DNA of 64,000 bases from an uncultured Bacteroidales bacterium (GTDB lineage Bacteria > Bacteroidota > Bacteroidia > Bacteroidales > Bacteroidaceae): assembly GCA_902802815.1 (NCBI GenBank), contig CADCNQ010000004.1, positions 1-64,000 on the forward strand, written 5' to 3'. Below are positions 1 through 8,311 of the stretch, piece by piece. A program made the translations under genes and the position numbers. The notes below the pieces were generated by a model. It was not told the origin of the DNA, made no database searches, and worked only from the letters and a program-made list of their open reading frames with translations. Each line of letters starts with the position of its first letter. Positions within the stretch are counted from its first letter, which is position 1.

Positions 1-2
1 AT

Positions 3-86
3 CTGATACAAGACCACAAAAACCTCAGACCTTTCTTCAGAGAACAAATAGAGAAAGATGGTATCGATATCTTTACAGCAGCTTAA
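3..86 (+). CDS. MntA-like nucleotidyltransferase antitoxin, C-terminal end only
   Basis: An open frame runs in from the left edge and ends at a TAA at 84-86. It reads ...NLRPFFREQIEKDGIDIFTA..., which resembles the C-terminal tail of MntA-type minimal nucleotidyltransferases (short ending with a Glu-Lys-Asp-Gly turn followed by hydrophobic residues). It overlaps the following hepT start by 29 bases in another frame, the usual arrangement of MntA/HepT pairs, in which the nucleotidyltransferase AMPylates and silences the HepT toxin. Only about 27 residues are visible, so the catalytic GSxxxG motif is outside the window. The assignment rests mainly on the neighbour. Confidence 0.6.
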   Translation: MIQDHKNLRPFFREQIEKDGIDIFTAA

Positions 87-462
87 AATCGTAGAGGATC
101 AACTCCACCAGATACGCGAGGCTATAAGTAACCTTGAGTCGTGGAATGAATCGTTGACAGATGCCAACGAATTTTTGACGTCGCCAGGCGGCATGAAAAC
201 ACTTGCTGCAGACTGTATGCTAATTGAGGCCATCGGTGAAGGTATCAAGCGTATAGATGAGCGTACCAAGCAGCAATTGTTACCTACACGTCCGGAAATC
301 CCCTGGAAGGCTGTAAAGGGTATGCGCGACCATATCGCCCACGGATATTTCGACATCAACACAGACTTTGTCTGGGATGTCGTAAAGAACGACCTTCCAG
401 CCCTACGTGATGCAATAGACTATTTCATTGCACACCTCTATGAAATAGTACCTATTGAGTAG
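58..462 (+). CDS. hepT: HepT-like ribonuclease toxin (DUF86)
   Basis: A 134-residue, mostly helical protein of the HepT/DUF86 family (HEPN superfamily). The RX4HXY active-site motif is present as RDHIAHGY, with R90, H95 and Y97. HepT proteins are RNases of type VII toxin-antitoxin systems, neutralised when the cognate MntA nucleotidyltransferase adds AMP to the motif tyrosine. The length is normal for the family. The ATG at 58 lies inside the end of the upstream nucleotidyltransferase frame, so the two are translationally coupled. The family is clear; whether the pair is active cannot be seen because the partner is cut by the window edge. Confidence 0.85.
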   Translation: MVSISLQQLKIVEDQLHQIREAISNLESWNESLTDANEFLTSPGGMKTLAADCMLIEAIGEGIKRIDERTKQQLLPTRPEIPWKAVKGMRDHIAHGYFDINTDFVWDVVKNDLPALRDAIDYFIAHLYEIVPIE

Positions 463-565
463 TCAACACAAGTCATTGCAAGCTCTTTCCAAACACCTTC
501 TAAGCATGAATACTGAACGACGTTCGAGAGAACTACGGAAGAAAGTCGAAGGAAGAGCGAAGAAA

Positions 566-683
566 CGTCCTTCCCATACTGTTAGCAAGGCTTTGGCAAA
601 CCCCAAAAGCTTGGTTGAGCGAACGAAGGGTTTACTAACTCCTTGCCAAGTCCGAACGAAGTCCTTGCCTAGGGTTTACCTGC
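566..683. repeat. Dispersed intergenic repeat rich in GGCAAGG, copy A
   Basis: The non-coding stretch after hepT (about 463-759) holds a degenerate copy of an element found again at 39608-39713. Both begin with CGTCCTT, then CATACTGTT and GCAAGG, later CTCCTTGCCAA-like and GTCCTTGCC-like stretches, and end near GGTTTACCTG. In copy B the ends of the first half form a strong inverted repeat; copy A keeps it poorly. A short open frame at 455-712 runs through it but looks like read-through of the repeat, not a gene. No other gene is seen in 463-759. Confidence 0.6.
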
Positions 684-759
684 CCCGTTATTACAAAGCT
701 GTTCATTCCTGACACCTGACATCCTGGCATTCGTAAAAATATTGTACTTTTGAAATGCC

Positions 760-984
760 CTAGCGAGCCGAGAATTGCTGCATCAATTCATAAAGGTATG
801 CAGGACTCTGCACGTACAGTTCTGAATCCTCGTCTTGCAAAGCATCCATCAACGGGGAATCATAAACACTTTTCATCGCCTCCTCTACAGAACAGCCGGA
901 ATCCTCCATCACATACTTAACCAACTCACTTATGGCATAATCCGTGAGGTAAGAAGCTACTTGATGATGCGACAACTGATTCAT
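760..984 (-). CDS. Small protein paired with DUF3791, putative toxin-antitoxin component
   Basis: A protein of 74 residues if it starts at the ATG at 984, which has an AGAAGG-type ribosome-binding sequence. A TTG at 1029 in the same frame would give 89 residues and an 8-bp overlap with the upstream gene. It resembles the short acidic partner commonly found beside DUF3791 proteins in Bacteroidales (HH..ASYLTDYAISELVKY followed by SPAYLYELM), from my recollection of such loci. These small genes often sit with a DUF3990 ADP-ribosyltransferase-like toxin. No such gene follows here; the next 300 bases hold only a repeat. The biochemical role is unknown. Confidence 0.6.
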   Translation of the reverse strand: MNQLSHHQVASYLTDYAISELVKYVMEDSGCSVEEAMKSVYDSPLMDALQDEDSELYVQSPAYLYELMQQFSAR

Positions 985-1021
985 ACCTTCTTTCTGTCCT
1001 GATTGGACCCATGATACAGTA

Positions 1022-1240
1022 TCATACAAGTGTTCCTCCGTTCTTTTGGCAAATTAGCAATAAGTCATCTATGGTATCATCCATAGACTGCAAGTGCTCC
1101 ACATCATAGAATTCTATCAGGAATGCCAATCCTTTATGTTCACTCAAATAGCGATATGCCGTCTGTCTTGTCAAGGCGAACCTCTTTGCAAAAGCATGAA
1201 TACAAGATGTAAGAAATGGTATTTCGTATTTGCTCATCAT
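1022..1240 (-). CDS. DUF3791 family protein
   Basis: A 72-residue protein with the DUF3791 pattern: a helix-turn-helix-like start (AFAKRFALTRQTAYRYL) followed by KGLAFLIEFYDVEHLQS and IDDLLLICQKNGG. The start at 1240 is preceded by TAGGAGG at a good distance. Members occur in small TA-like clusters with a DUF3990 protein; a DNA-binding or antitoxin role is plausible from the helical repeat but is inference. It is transcribed with the next small gene (760-984). A -7-type promoter element lies at 1268-1275. Confidence 0.75.
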   Translation of the reverse strand: MMSKYEIPFLTSCIHAFAKRFALTRQTAYRYLSEHKGLAFLIEFYDVEHLQSMDDTIDDLLLICQKNGGTLV

Positions 1241-1267
1241 TAACCTCCTAATCGCTATTTCCTACCG

Positions 1268-1275
1268 CAAAGGTA
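1268..1275 (-). promoter_or_regulatory. -7 promoter element for the DUF3791 gene pair
   Basis: On the minus strand this reads TACCTTTG, matching the Bacteroidetes -7 consensus TAnnTTTG, 27 bases before the DUF3791 start codon. A clear -33 TTTG is not seen at the expected distance. The rest of the 1276-1443 spacer holds no recognisable gene. Confidence 0.6.
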
Positions 1276-1443
1276 CACTTTTTTCTCTAAATAGTAAAGG
1301 TTGAGCGTTTTTTTTTCGTTAATGCGGTGTCTTTTGCCTCTGTCGCGAATGGAATTTCGCTCCGATTTGCCATCGACTTCGCTCGGCCCCATTTGCTCCG
1401 CAAAAGGAGACAATTGACAAAAGTATCAACTTGTCTACTAAAA

Positions 1444-1959
1444 CTAAAGATACGTCACCGTTTCCTCTATGGGTTTGCGCTTGAAGTGCATGGGCAACGG
1501 AGTCTTGCCCTCCTCTGAGGAATAACCCAGGTCCAGAAGCATCAGTATCTCCTCGTTCTCCGGCAAACCAAGGGCAGCATGCAACTCATCGATGTGCACA
1601 CAGTTCACCCAACAACTGCCCACACCCACATTGGTGGCAGCCAACATCATGTGAGTGGCCACAATGGAAGCATCCTCAATGCCCGACTGACGGTTGCTGC
1701 CGGGATAAGTGTAGACATTGTTCTTGTCGTAGGCAACAACGAGCACCGTGGGAGCTCCGAAACGGCACTTCGACCACAGATCCACCTTGGCCAGCTCCTC
1801 CTCGCTCTGGAGCACATAGATATGCTGCTCCTGAAGATTCTTCGCTGTGGGAGCCAGACGACCTGCCTCGAGAATGGCATCGAGGTCCTGCTTGGAGAGC
1901 TGACGCTTCTCGTAACCGCGACATGAATAGCGCGACTTAACTACTTCGTTGAAATCCAT
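1444..1959 (-). CDS. Nitroreductase family protein
   Basis: A 171-residue FMN-dependent nitroreductase-fold protein. The N-terminus (VVKSRYSCRGYEKRQLS) carries the SxR FMN-phosphate contact, AGRLAPTAKNLQ follows, and the GVGSCWVN segment near residue 115 is typical of the fold. These enzymes use NAD(P)H to reduce nitro or quinone compounds or related flavin substrates; the true substrate cannot be told. The length is usual for the short branch. The start at 1959 gives the canonical N-terminus. It lies upstream of hisS, and the two are separated by a heptamer array (1966-2014) rather than an evident promoter. Confidence 0.85.
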   Translation of the reverse strand: MDFNEVVKSRYSCRGYEKRQLSKQDLDAILEAGRLAPTAKNLQEQHIYVLQSEEELAKVDLWSKCRFGAPTVLVVAYDKNNVYTYPGSNRQSGIEDASIVATHMMLAATNVGVGSCWVNCVHIDELHAALGLPENEEILMLLDLGYSSEEGKTPLPMHFKRKPIEETVTYL

Positions 1960-1965
1960 ATTTGG

Positions 1966-2014
1966 TTTACAGTTTACCGTTTACAGTTTAATTATCAATT
2001 ATCAATTCTCAATT
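1966..2014. repeat. Heptamer tandem array overlapping the hisS stop codon
   Basis: Seven consecutive 7-mers: TTTACAG, TTTACCG, TTTACAG, TTTAATT, ATCAATT, ATCAATT, CTCAATT. The last two units include the hisS stop codon and its final codons on the minus strand. It belongs to the same class as arrays at 5338, 36500, 38137, 57780 and 59678. Confidence 0.85.
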
Positions 2015-3354
2015 GCTTTAAGCAGTTCCTCAGGAGTGAGCAGCGACTGTTCGCCGCTGAGCATGTTCTTGAGCGTCACCTTGCCCTCGTTCATCTCGTT
2101 CTCGCCCACGATAGCCACGAAAGGTATGTTCTTTGCGTTGGCATACTGCATCTGCTTCTTCATCTTCACAGCATCTGGATATATCTCGCAGCGCACACCC
2201 TTCTCGCGCATCATACGAAGAATAGGAAGAGCATAGTCGGCCTCCTTCTCACCGAAGTTGACGAAAAGCAACTGTGTGGCAGTGAGCACCTCCTCGGGAT
2301 AGAGATCGAGCTGGTTGAGGACATCGTAGATGCGGTCGGCACCAAAGGATATACCAACGCCCGAAAGACCGGGAAGACCGAAGATGCCCGTGAGATTGTC
2401 GTAGCGACCACCGCCCGTGATGCTGCCTATCTCCACATCGAGAGCCTTCACCTCGAAGATACAGCCCGTGTAGTAGTTGAGACCGCGAGCGAGAGTGAGG
2501 TCGAGTTCCAGTTGAGAGTGGAGAGTGGAGAGTTTAGAGAGGACGTATTCCACTTCGTCAACGCCCTTCTGCCCCACTTCACTGCCGACAAGCACTTCGC
2601 GCATCACAGCAATCTTCTCAGTATTGCTGCCGCTGAGCTTGATGATGGGTTGCAGCTTCTCCACAGCCTCCTCGCTGATACCGGCTTCGCGCAGTTCCTC
2701 GTTGACGGCATCCAGCCCTATCTTGTCGAGCTTGTCGATGGCAACGGTAATATCCACTATTTTGTCTGCCTGTCCGATAACCTCGGCTATGCCGCTGAGT
2801 ATCTTGCGGTTGTTTATCTTGATGCAGACCTTCACTCCGAAGCGCTGGAAGACGGTATCTACAATCTGCATGAGTTCCACCTCATTGAGCAGCGAATCAC
2901 TGCCTACAACATCGGCATCGCACTGGTAGAACTCACGATAGCGTCCCTTCTGTGGACGGTCGGCACGCCACACGGGTTGTATCTGATAGCGGCGGAAGGG
3001 CATCTGGAGCTCCTCGCGATGCTGCACCACATAGCGTGCGAAGGGCACAGTGAGGTCGTAGCGCAGACCCTTCTCGGAAAGGCGCGTAGTGAGATGTCCT
3101 ATGGTGTCGCCCTGCCAGTCGTCGCAGGTGATGCCGGAACGGAAATCGCCGCTGTTGAGGAGCTTGAAGAGGAGTTTGTCGCCCTCCTCGCCGTATTTGC
3201 CCATCAGCGTGGAGAGATTCTCCATAGCGGGTGTCTCTATCTGCTGGAATCCGTAAAGAGAATATACCTTGCGGATGGTGTTGAAGATGTAGGCTCTGCG
3301 CGCCATCTCTTGAGGACCGAAGTCACGGGTTCCTTTGGGTATGGATGGTTTCAT
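2002..3354 (-). CDS. hisS: Histidyl-tRNA synthetase
   Basis: A 450-residue class II aminoacyl-tRNA synthetase that charges tRNA-His in the cytoplasm. It begins [15 protein letters not shown]. Motif 2 reads [12 protein letters not shown], with the following [12 protein letters not shown]. The histidine-specific RGLNYYTG and GGGRYDNL segments are present near residues 290-320, and an anticodon-binding domain follows to about residue 445. The length agrees with the Bacteroidales form. The ATG at 3354 gives the standard [12 protein letters not shown] start. A TACTTTTG -7 element lies 40 bases upstream. The last residues are encoded by a tandem heptamer array. Confidence 0.97.
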   Translation of the reverse strand: MKPSIPKGTRDFGPQEMARRAYIFNTIRKVYSLYGFQQIETPAMENLSTLMGKYGEEGDKLLFKLLNSGDFRSGITCDDWQGDTIGHLTTRLSEKGLRYDLTVPFARYVVQHREELQMPFRRYQIQPVWRADRPQKGRYREFYQCDADVVGSDSLLNEVELMQIVDTVFQRFGVKVCIKINNRKILSGIAEVIGQADKIVDITVAIDKLDKIGLDAVNEELREAGISEEAVEKLQPIIKLSGSNTEKIAVMREVLVGSEVGQKGVDEVEYVLSKLSTLHSQLELDLTLARGLNYYTGCIFEVKALDVEIGSITGGGRYDNLTGIFGLPGLSGVGISFGADRIYDVLNQLDLYPEEVLTATQLLFVNFGEKEADYALPILRMMREKGVRCEIYPDAVKMKKQMQYANAKNIPFVAIVGENEMNEGKVTLKNMLSGEQSLLTPEELLKAIEN

Positions 3355-3394
3355 CTGAAAAGCTTTTTAATGGATGTTTTGTTTTGTACGACTG

Positions 3395-3402
3395 CAAAAG
3401 TA
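3395..3402 (-). promoter_or_regulatory. -7 promoter element for hisS
   Basis: The minus strand reads TACTTTTG here, about 40 bases before the hisS ATG, matching TAnnTTTG. No convincing -33 partner is seen. Confidence 0.5.
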
Positions 3403-3466
3403 TAAAAAAAATGAATAGGTTGCGGGCGAAAACGGCAAGTTTTTACTCCATGTGAGATATTTTTCG

Positions 3467-3474
3467 TATTTTTG
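3467..3474 (+). promoter_or_regulatory. -7 promoter element for the coiled-coil gene
   Basis: TATTTTTG, 9 bases before the ATG at 3484. This implies a very short leader. It is divergent from the hisS promoter, so both genes share the 3355-3483 spacer. Confidence 0.5.
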
Positions 3475-3483
3475 CTGCGATAA

Positions 3484-5331
3484 ATGTACAATCAAATGGA
3501 AGAACAAAGCGACAAAGCGCTGAAAAGCCGTCTCGGCCTGGAGCAGACGCGTCTGAAACGCATCAACGAGGACATACGCCGCCTGACCAATCACATGGAG
3601 GCTCTCAGGCAGTATGGCGAACTGACAGCAGAATACAACGCCGTGAAGACGAAGCTCACGGAGGTGAGACGTCAGGAGGCTATGCTGGCTCCGGAAGCCT
3701 CGCAGATGAAACGATACGAATCGGTGGAGGCCATCACGACACCTGTAGTGCGCCTGTGTCTGATGAGGGAGTATGCCAAGGACGACATGCAGCAGACGCA
3801 CGACACCCAGGGAGCGCTGCGCAACGCCGCCACAGAAATGACGGAAGCACGCAAGCAGGTGAACGCACTGGTGACGGAACTGGAGAACAGACGCCACGCG
3901 CTGGAGGAGTCGGTGGAGATGCTGCAGGAGAGGCGATTCCAGAGAGGCAGTCTGCAGGTGCTGGAAACTGTGATAAAGGACTATGACACGCTGACAAACC
4001 AGATGATGCAGCGCAGGGCACAGAACGCCCAGTCGATAAGGAGTCTGAAGGAACAGATAGCCGTGAAGAGCAAGGAGCTGGAGCGCGTGAAGACCGCACC
4101 TGTGACGGCGCACGCCAATATGCTCAGCCAGATAAGCATCATCATGCCGAGACTGCAGACGCTGCGGATGCTGAAGAACGAGAGGATGCAGCTGGACAGG
4201 AGAATGGAAAGGATGACGGAGGAGATGGAGAAGGAGACATCGGCAATGACGCTGCTCAGGGAAAAGACCCAAACCATCGACCACCAGATAAAACGGCAGT
4301 TGGACAGCATCGCCGCGCTGCGCAACAGTATGGACGAAGATATCTCCGTGAAGAAGGACCGCATCGCAGAATACTCGAAAAACACAGGTGAACTCACCGC
4401 AGAGCGCAACGAGATATTCAGGCAGATAGCAAGGCTCAACATATCGTATGAGGTGCATCTGGAGCAGCTCGACCAGTTCAGGGCACAGAAGGAAAAGGCC
4501 GAGGAGTCGTATCTCGTGGTGCACGACGGACTGGACCACATCATCAGCCTGCCCGACTGGCACACCACATTCGAGAAAGACCCCGCAATAGTGACACAGC
4601 AGATCGAGGAGATACGTCTCGAATGGGAAACGCACAACGAACAGATGGCAAGCCTCTCGCAGGCCATCGATATCTTCGGCAAGATACTCTCGGAGAAAAA
4701 CGAACAGCAGCAGCAGATGGAGGAATGGACCAACCAGCTGGGCAACCAGCTCGTGACGCTCAACCACCAGAGGCAGCAGCTGAAAGTGGAAGTGAGCAAT
4801 GTGGCCCCCGACGGCAGCCAGCCGGAAGACTACTACCAGAGGAAGAGAGACACGCTGCAGGAGGAGATGAAGAACATCGACCAGTATATCGAAAACTATC
4901 AGGAGGCCTGCCGAGAGACATGCAAGACGGAAGGACGGCTGGAGACGCTGCAGCATATAGACACCGAACGGCGCAAGCACATGGAACAGATGCAGAACCA
5001 GGTGGATCAGTGGCTGCACGCCTACTGTGCACAGCACGCCCCCCTGCAATACGTGCAGCTGGAGGAGATACTCACCGGCGAGCATCCCTGGAGCAAACAC
5101 CGCGAGGACGTGATGCAGAACAAGGTGGAACTGGCTGTGACGGAAGCACAGGCGGAGAGCCTGAGAGAGCGTATCGACCGGCTGGAGAACGAAACGGGAG
5201 CACTGAGACCGGAAGAACTCTCGTCGCAACTGGCAAGGGCCGACATCGAACTGGAGAACCTCATGAAGGAACAGATGGAGACCGCACTCAAACTGGCACG
5301 TCTGGAAATGCAGCTGAGGATGGAACTTTGA
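3484..5331 (+). CDS. Long coiled-coil protein resembling the SbcC/Rad50 middle region without ATPase heads
   Basis: A 615-residue protein, nearly all predicted coiled coil: Glu-, Gln-, Arg- and Lys-rich heptads throughout, with no signal peptide or membrane segment. No Walker A, signature or Walker B motif is visible at either end. Several stretches recall the internal arms of Bacteroidales SbcC, notably HIISLPDWHTTFEKDPAIV with the following QQIEEIRLEWETHNEQ (roughly residues 355-385) and QVDQWLHAYCAQHAPLQYVQ (about 505-525); this likeness is from memory of the family. No CxxC zinc hook is visible between the arms. It is followed by an AraC-type HTH gene and an M49 peptidase. The function is not known; a structural or DNA-tethering role is a guess. 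Confidence 0.8.
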   Translation: MYNQMEEQSDKALKSRLGLEQTRLKRINEDIRRLTNHMEALRQYGELTAEYNAVKTKLTEVRRQEAMLAPEASQMKRYESVEAITTPVVRLCLMREYAKDDMQQTHDTQGALRNAATEMTEARKQVNALVTELENRRHALEESVEMLQERRFQRGSLQVLETVIKDYDTLTNQMMQRRAQNAQSIRSLKEQIAVKSKELERVKTAPVTAHANMLSQISIIMPRLQTLRMLKNERMQLDRRMERMTEEMEKETSAMTLLREKTQTIDHQIKRQLDSIAALRNSMDEDISVKKDRIAEYSKNTGELTAERNEIFRQIARLNISYEVHLEQLDQFRAQKEKAEESYLVVHDGLDHIISLPDWHTTFEKDPAIVTQQIEEIRLEWETHNEQMASLSQAIDIFGKILSEKNEQQQQMEEWTNQLGNQLVTLNHQRQQLKVEVSNVAPDGSQPEDYYQRKRDTLQEEMKNIDQYIENYQEACRETCKTEGRLETLQHIDTERRKHMEQMQNQVDQWLHAYCAQHAPLQYVQLEEILTGEHPWSKHREDVMQNKVELAVTEAQAESLRERIDRLENETGALRPEELSSQLARADIELENLMKEQMETALKLARLEMQLRMEL

Positions 5332-5337
5332 GTATAG

Positions 5338-5436
5338 TTTACAGTTTACCGTTTAATAATTGAGAATTGATAATTGATAATTGACAATTAAAAAACAAAC
5401 AACTCGTCTACTTGTCTACTCGTTTACTCGTCAACT
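5338..5436. repeat. Tandem 7-mer array followed by a tandem 8-mer array
   Basis: 5338-5389 is seven 7-mers (TTTACAG, TTTACCG, TTTAATA, ATTGAGA, ATTGATA, ATTGATA, ATTGACA). After an A-rich gap, 5401-5436 is built of 8-mers of the form ACTCGTCT / ACTTGTCT / ACTCGTTT. The 8-mer family recurs in reverse orientation at 39481-39520 and 59599-59650. It fills the whole gap between the coiled-coil and HTH genes. Confidence 0.8.
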
Positions 5437-5448
5437 TAAAAAACATAT

Positions 5449-5922
5449 ATGAACAAATACAAAATCAATGAGAAGAAGGTGGTGAAGCCCGAGTATCAGA
5501 CGAAGCACAGTCCTGAATATGTGGAGCGCATCTTCGACCAGATAATGCAGAAAGTGGTCATGGAAAAGAAATACCGCGACCCGGAATACACTGCTGCAAA
5601 GCTTGCAAAGGATGTGGGTGTGAACAACCGCTGTCTGGCGGCAGTAATCAACATCAGATACCGCAACAACTTCTCACAGATGGTGAATGACTTCCGCGTG
5701 CGGGAAGTGCAATACATGCTGTCAGACCCGCACTTCGCGGAAATGTCGATGGAGGAAATAGGAATCGCTGTGGGTTACACCACAAGGCAGAGCTACCACC
5801 AGGCATTCTACCTGCGCACGGGAATGACACCAAGAGCATACAGAGTCAAATTCGGGAACAGGGAGGAAACACCCAAGAAGGAAACAGCAAAGAAGGGAAC
5901 ATCCGCACGTAAGAAAAAATGA
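5449..5922 (+). CDS. AraC-type helix-turn-helix DNA-binding protein
   Basis: A 157-residue protein that is essentially a lone AraC/XylS DNA-binding domain. The first HTH is near residues 45-75 (TAAKLAKDVGVNNRCLAAVIN) and the second near 100-135 (SMEEIGIAVGYTTRQSYHQA, then F..RTGMTPRAYR). There is no sensor domain. The C-terminus is a Lys-rich tail (PKKETAKKGTSARKKK) that could aid DNA contact. It overlaps the next gene by 4 bases (ATGA), so the two are coupled. Small AraC-type HTH proteins of this kind are common in Prevotellaceae; the target is unknown. Confidence 0.85.
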   Translation: MNKYKINEKKVVKPEYQTKHSPEYVERIFDQIMQKVVMEKKYRDPEYTAAKLAKDVGVNNRCLAAVINIRYRNNFSQMVNDFRVREVQYMLSDPHFAEMSMEEIGIAVGYTTRQSYHQAFYLRTGMTPRAYRVKFGNREETPKKETAKKGTSARKKK

Positions 5923-7805
5923 CAAGATTTGCCGACATAGAGATACTGCACTACAGGGTGCCGGGATTTGAAGCCCTGCCCCTCAGGACGAAACTGTATA
6001 TATATCACCTTGCAGAGGCTGCGCTGTGGGGACGCGACATACTGTGGGACCAGAACGGACGCTATAATCTGAGAATACGTCATCTGCTCGAGAGCATACT
6101 GCCCAAGACGGACAACGGGGATTTCAGGACATACATGCGGCAGGTGTGGTTTGCCAACGGAATACACCACCACTACTCCACCGACAAGTTCCAGCCCGGA
6201 TTCAGCGAAGAGTGGCTGAGACAATACACCGACGACGAGACACTCATCAACGTCATCATGAACCCCGAAGTGATGCCCAAGAGAGTGTGCCAGAACGGCG
6301 ACGACCTCATCAAGGGCAGCGCGTCCAACTACTACGGGGAAGGCATCACACAGCAGCAGGCGGAAGACTACTACAACAGGATGAAAGCCTCCGACCCGAA
6401 TCCCGACCGGGCACCGTCGTACGGTATGAACTCACGCCTGGAACTCACGGCAGAGGGCACACTCGAGGAGAATGTGTACCGCATCGGAGGACTCTACGGA
6501 GCCGCCATAGAACACATCTGCGGGGAACTGGAACAGGCAAAGAACTTCGCCGAGAGCGGGCAGCAGAGAAAGGTAATCGACATGCTGCTGGAATTCTACC
6601 GCACGGGCGACCTCGCCACATTCGACAGATACACAATAGAATGGGTGAAGGAGACAGAGGGCTTTGTAGACTTCATCAACGGATTTACAGAGACCTACGG
6701 CGACCCTCTCGGACTGAAGGCCTCGTGGGAGGGATATGTGAACTACCGCGATGCGGAAGCCACCAAGAGAGCCGACCTGCTGTCAGCCAACGCACAATGG
6801 TTTGAAGACCACTCGCCTGTGGATGCCCGCTTCAAGAAGAAGGAATGCAAGGGTGTGTCGGCACGAGTGGTGAATGCCGCAATACTGGGAGGAGACCTCT
6901 ACCCTTCCTCGGCAATAGGTATCAATCTGCCCAACTCCAACTGGGTGAGAGCAGTGCACGGCAGCAAAAGCGTGACAATAGGCAATCTCACGGCAGCATA
7001 CGAAGAAGCAGCGAAGGGAAGCGGATTCAGGGAGGAATTCGTCATCGACAGGGAGACGGTGGAGAGTATGAACCGCTACAGCGCTGTGACGGACGACTTG
7101 CACACCGACCTGCACGAATGCCTCGGGCACGGAAGCGGACAACTGCTGCCGGGAGTGGATCAGGATGCACTCGGAGTGTACGGAGCCACAATCGAGGAAG
7201 CCAGAGCGGACCTCTTCGGACTCTACTACATCGCCGACCACAAGATGACGGAACTGGGACTCACACCCGACGACCAGGCCTGGCGGGCACAATACTACGG
7301 ATATATGATGAACGGCGCAATGACACAGTTGGTGCGCATCAAACGCGGACGCGTGATAGAGGAAGCACACATGCGCAACAGAAGTCTCATAGCCCACTGG
7401 TGTCTGGAGCAGGCACGCTACTGGGGAGAATACTTCGGCACAAAACCGGCTATGGAACTCGTCAGACGCGAGGGAAAGACATATCTGCTCATCAACGACT
7501 ACATCACCCTGCGCCAGTATGTGGGACAGCTGCTGGCCGAGATACAGCGCATAAAATCGGAAGGCGACTTCCAGGCAGCAAAGACACTAGTGGAGAAATA
7601 CGCGATAGACATCGACGAAAAGCTGCACGAGGAGATGCTGCAACGCTATGAAAGGCTGCACCTGAGTCCGTACAAGGGATTCGTGAACCCCGTATACACG
7701 CTGGTGAAAGACGCAGAGGGAAACGTCTGCGACGTCACAGTGAGCTACGATGAGGAATTCGACGAGCAGCAGCTGCGCTACTCAAGACAGTACGCCACAC
7801 TCTGA
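5919..7805 (+). CDS. M49 family dipeptidyl-peptidase III-like metallopeptidase
   Basis: A 628-residue zinc peptidase of family M49. The zinc motif HExxGH is present as HECLGH at about residues 399-404, and the third ligand region follows as EEARADLFGLYY at about 425-436. Family enzymes release dipeptides from the N-terminus of oligopeptides. Bacteroidales homologues often carry a signal peptide; this one starts MTRFADIEILHYRVPGFEAL with none, which suggests a cytoplasmic enzyme. The start overlaps the upstream HTH gene in an ATGA. The last 28 bases overlap the 3' end of the convergent AlkD-like gene. Confidence 0.9.
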   Translation: MTRFADIEILHYRVPGFEALPLRTKLYIYHLAEAALWGRDILWDQNGRYNLRIRHLLESILPKTDNGDFRTYMRQVWFANGIHHHYSTDKFQPGFSEEWLRQYTDDETLINVIMNPEVMPKRVCQNGDDLIKGSASNYYGEGITQQQAEDYYNRMKASDPNPDRAPSYGMNSRLELTAEGTLEENVYRIGGLYGAAIEHICGELEQAKNFAESGQQRKVIDMLLEFYRTGDLATFDRYTIEWVKETEGFVDFINGFTETYGDPLGLKASWEGYVNYRDAEATKRADLLSANAQWFEDHSPVDARFKKKECKGVSARVVNAAILGGDLYPSSAIGINLPNSNWVRAVHGSKSVTIGNLTAAYEEAAKGSGFREEFVIDRETVESMNRYSAVTDDLHTDLHECLGHGSGQLLPGVDQDALGVYGATIEEARADLFGLYYIADHKMTELGLTPDDQAWRAQYYGYMMNGAMTQLVRIKRGRVIEEAHMRNRSLIAHWCLEQARYWGEYFGTKPAMELVRREGKTYLLINDYITLRQYVGQLLAEIQRIKSEGDFQAAKTLVEKYAIDIDEKLHEEMLQRYERLHLSPYKGFVNPVYTLVKDAEGNVCDVTVSYDEEFDEQQLRYSRQYATL

Positions 7806-8311
7806 GCGGCCTTCCTGAGAGCGAGGGAAGCATCGGGAGATATCGCAGACAGATGGTCGCGAAGCTCCTCTTCGCTGTCGGGCATGAGACGCACGTCGCC
7901 GCCGCGCAGCAGATGACACAGAGTGTAGAGACCGCATATCATAGGCAACTCCTCTCCGCAGGCTATCCAGCGGAATGCGTAGTCGGAAGCCCAGCGCTGG
8001 GGAGATACCAGAGTCATAGCAAGGAGAGAGGCCTCTTCCGCCGTCTTCAGTTCGTGCACCCAAATATCAGCCACCTCCGCCAGATATTCCTCAGGAGGAG
8101 TGAGCAGAATGGCCGCCAGACGTGACTCGCGCACATTCTCGTGCCACAGCTGCTGAGCGAAAGCGCGGTCCTTGGGATAATCAAGGAGTATCTCACGAAG
8201 ACGGGGCAATTCGATACCGAAAATTAAATGATACGGCATACCCGCCTCCCTCATCTTCTGAGAGGCGACTCCGTTCATCGCTGCACGAAAATCCCGCTTA
8301 AGCCCGTTCAA
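7778..8311 (-). CDS. AlkD-like HEAT-repeat DNA alkylation repair family protein
   Basis: A 177-residue all-helical protein related to the AlkD/HEAT-like DNA glycosylase family: a short motif FGIELPRLREIL, then Glu- and Leu-rich helices with WxHEN-type turns (AQQLWHENVRESRLAAILL). In Bacteroidales such short forms are annotated as DNA alkylation repair proteins; the catalytic Asp and Trp pattern of true AlkD is not certain here. The frame starts with TTG at 8311, overlapping purA by 14 bases; an ATG at 8278 would give 166 residues. I prefer the TTG because family members keep the helix before the MNGVxS segment. It is probably cotranscribed with purA. Confidence 0.7.
   Translation of the reverse strand: MNGLKRDFRAAMNGVASQKMREAGMPYHLIFGIELPRLREILLDYPKDRAFAQQLWHENVRESRLAAILLTPPEEYLAEVADIWVHELKTAEEASLLAMTLVSPQRWASDYAFRWIACGEELPMICGLYTLCHLLRGGDVRLMPDSEEELRDHLSAISPDASLALRKAAQSVAYCLE

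Noticed and set aside
455..712. 85-residue open frame after hepT
   Set aside because: It runs through the dispersed repeat, overlaps the hepT end, has no ribosome-binding site of note and encodes a basic, low-quality peptide.
1327..1518. Open frame on the plus strand upstream of and overlapping the nitroreductase 3' end
   Set aside because: No ribosome-binding site, no recognisable protein, and it overlaps the antisense nitroreductase frame.
3367..5229. 620-residue open frame opposite the coiled-coil gene
   Set aside because: A shadow frame caused by strong codon bias on the plus strand; Leu/His/Val-rich, no domain pattern.
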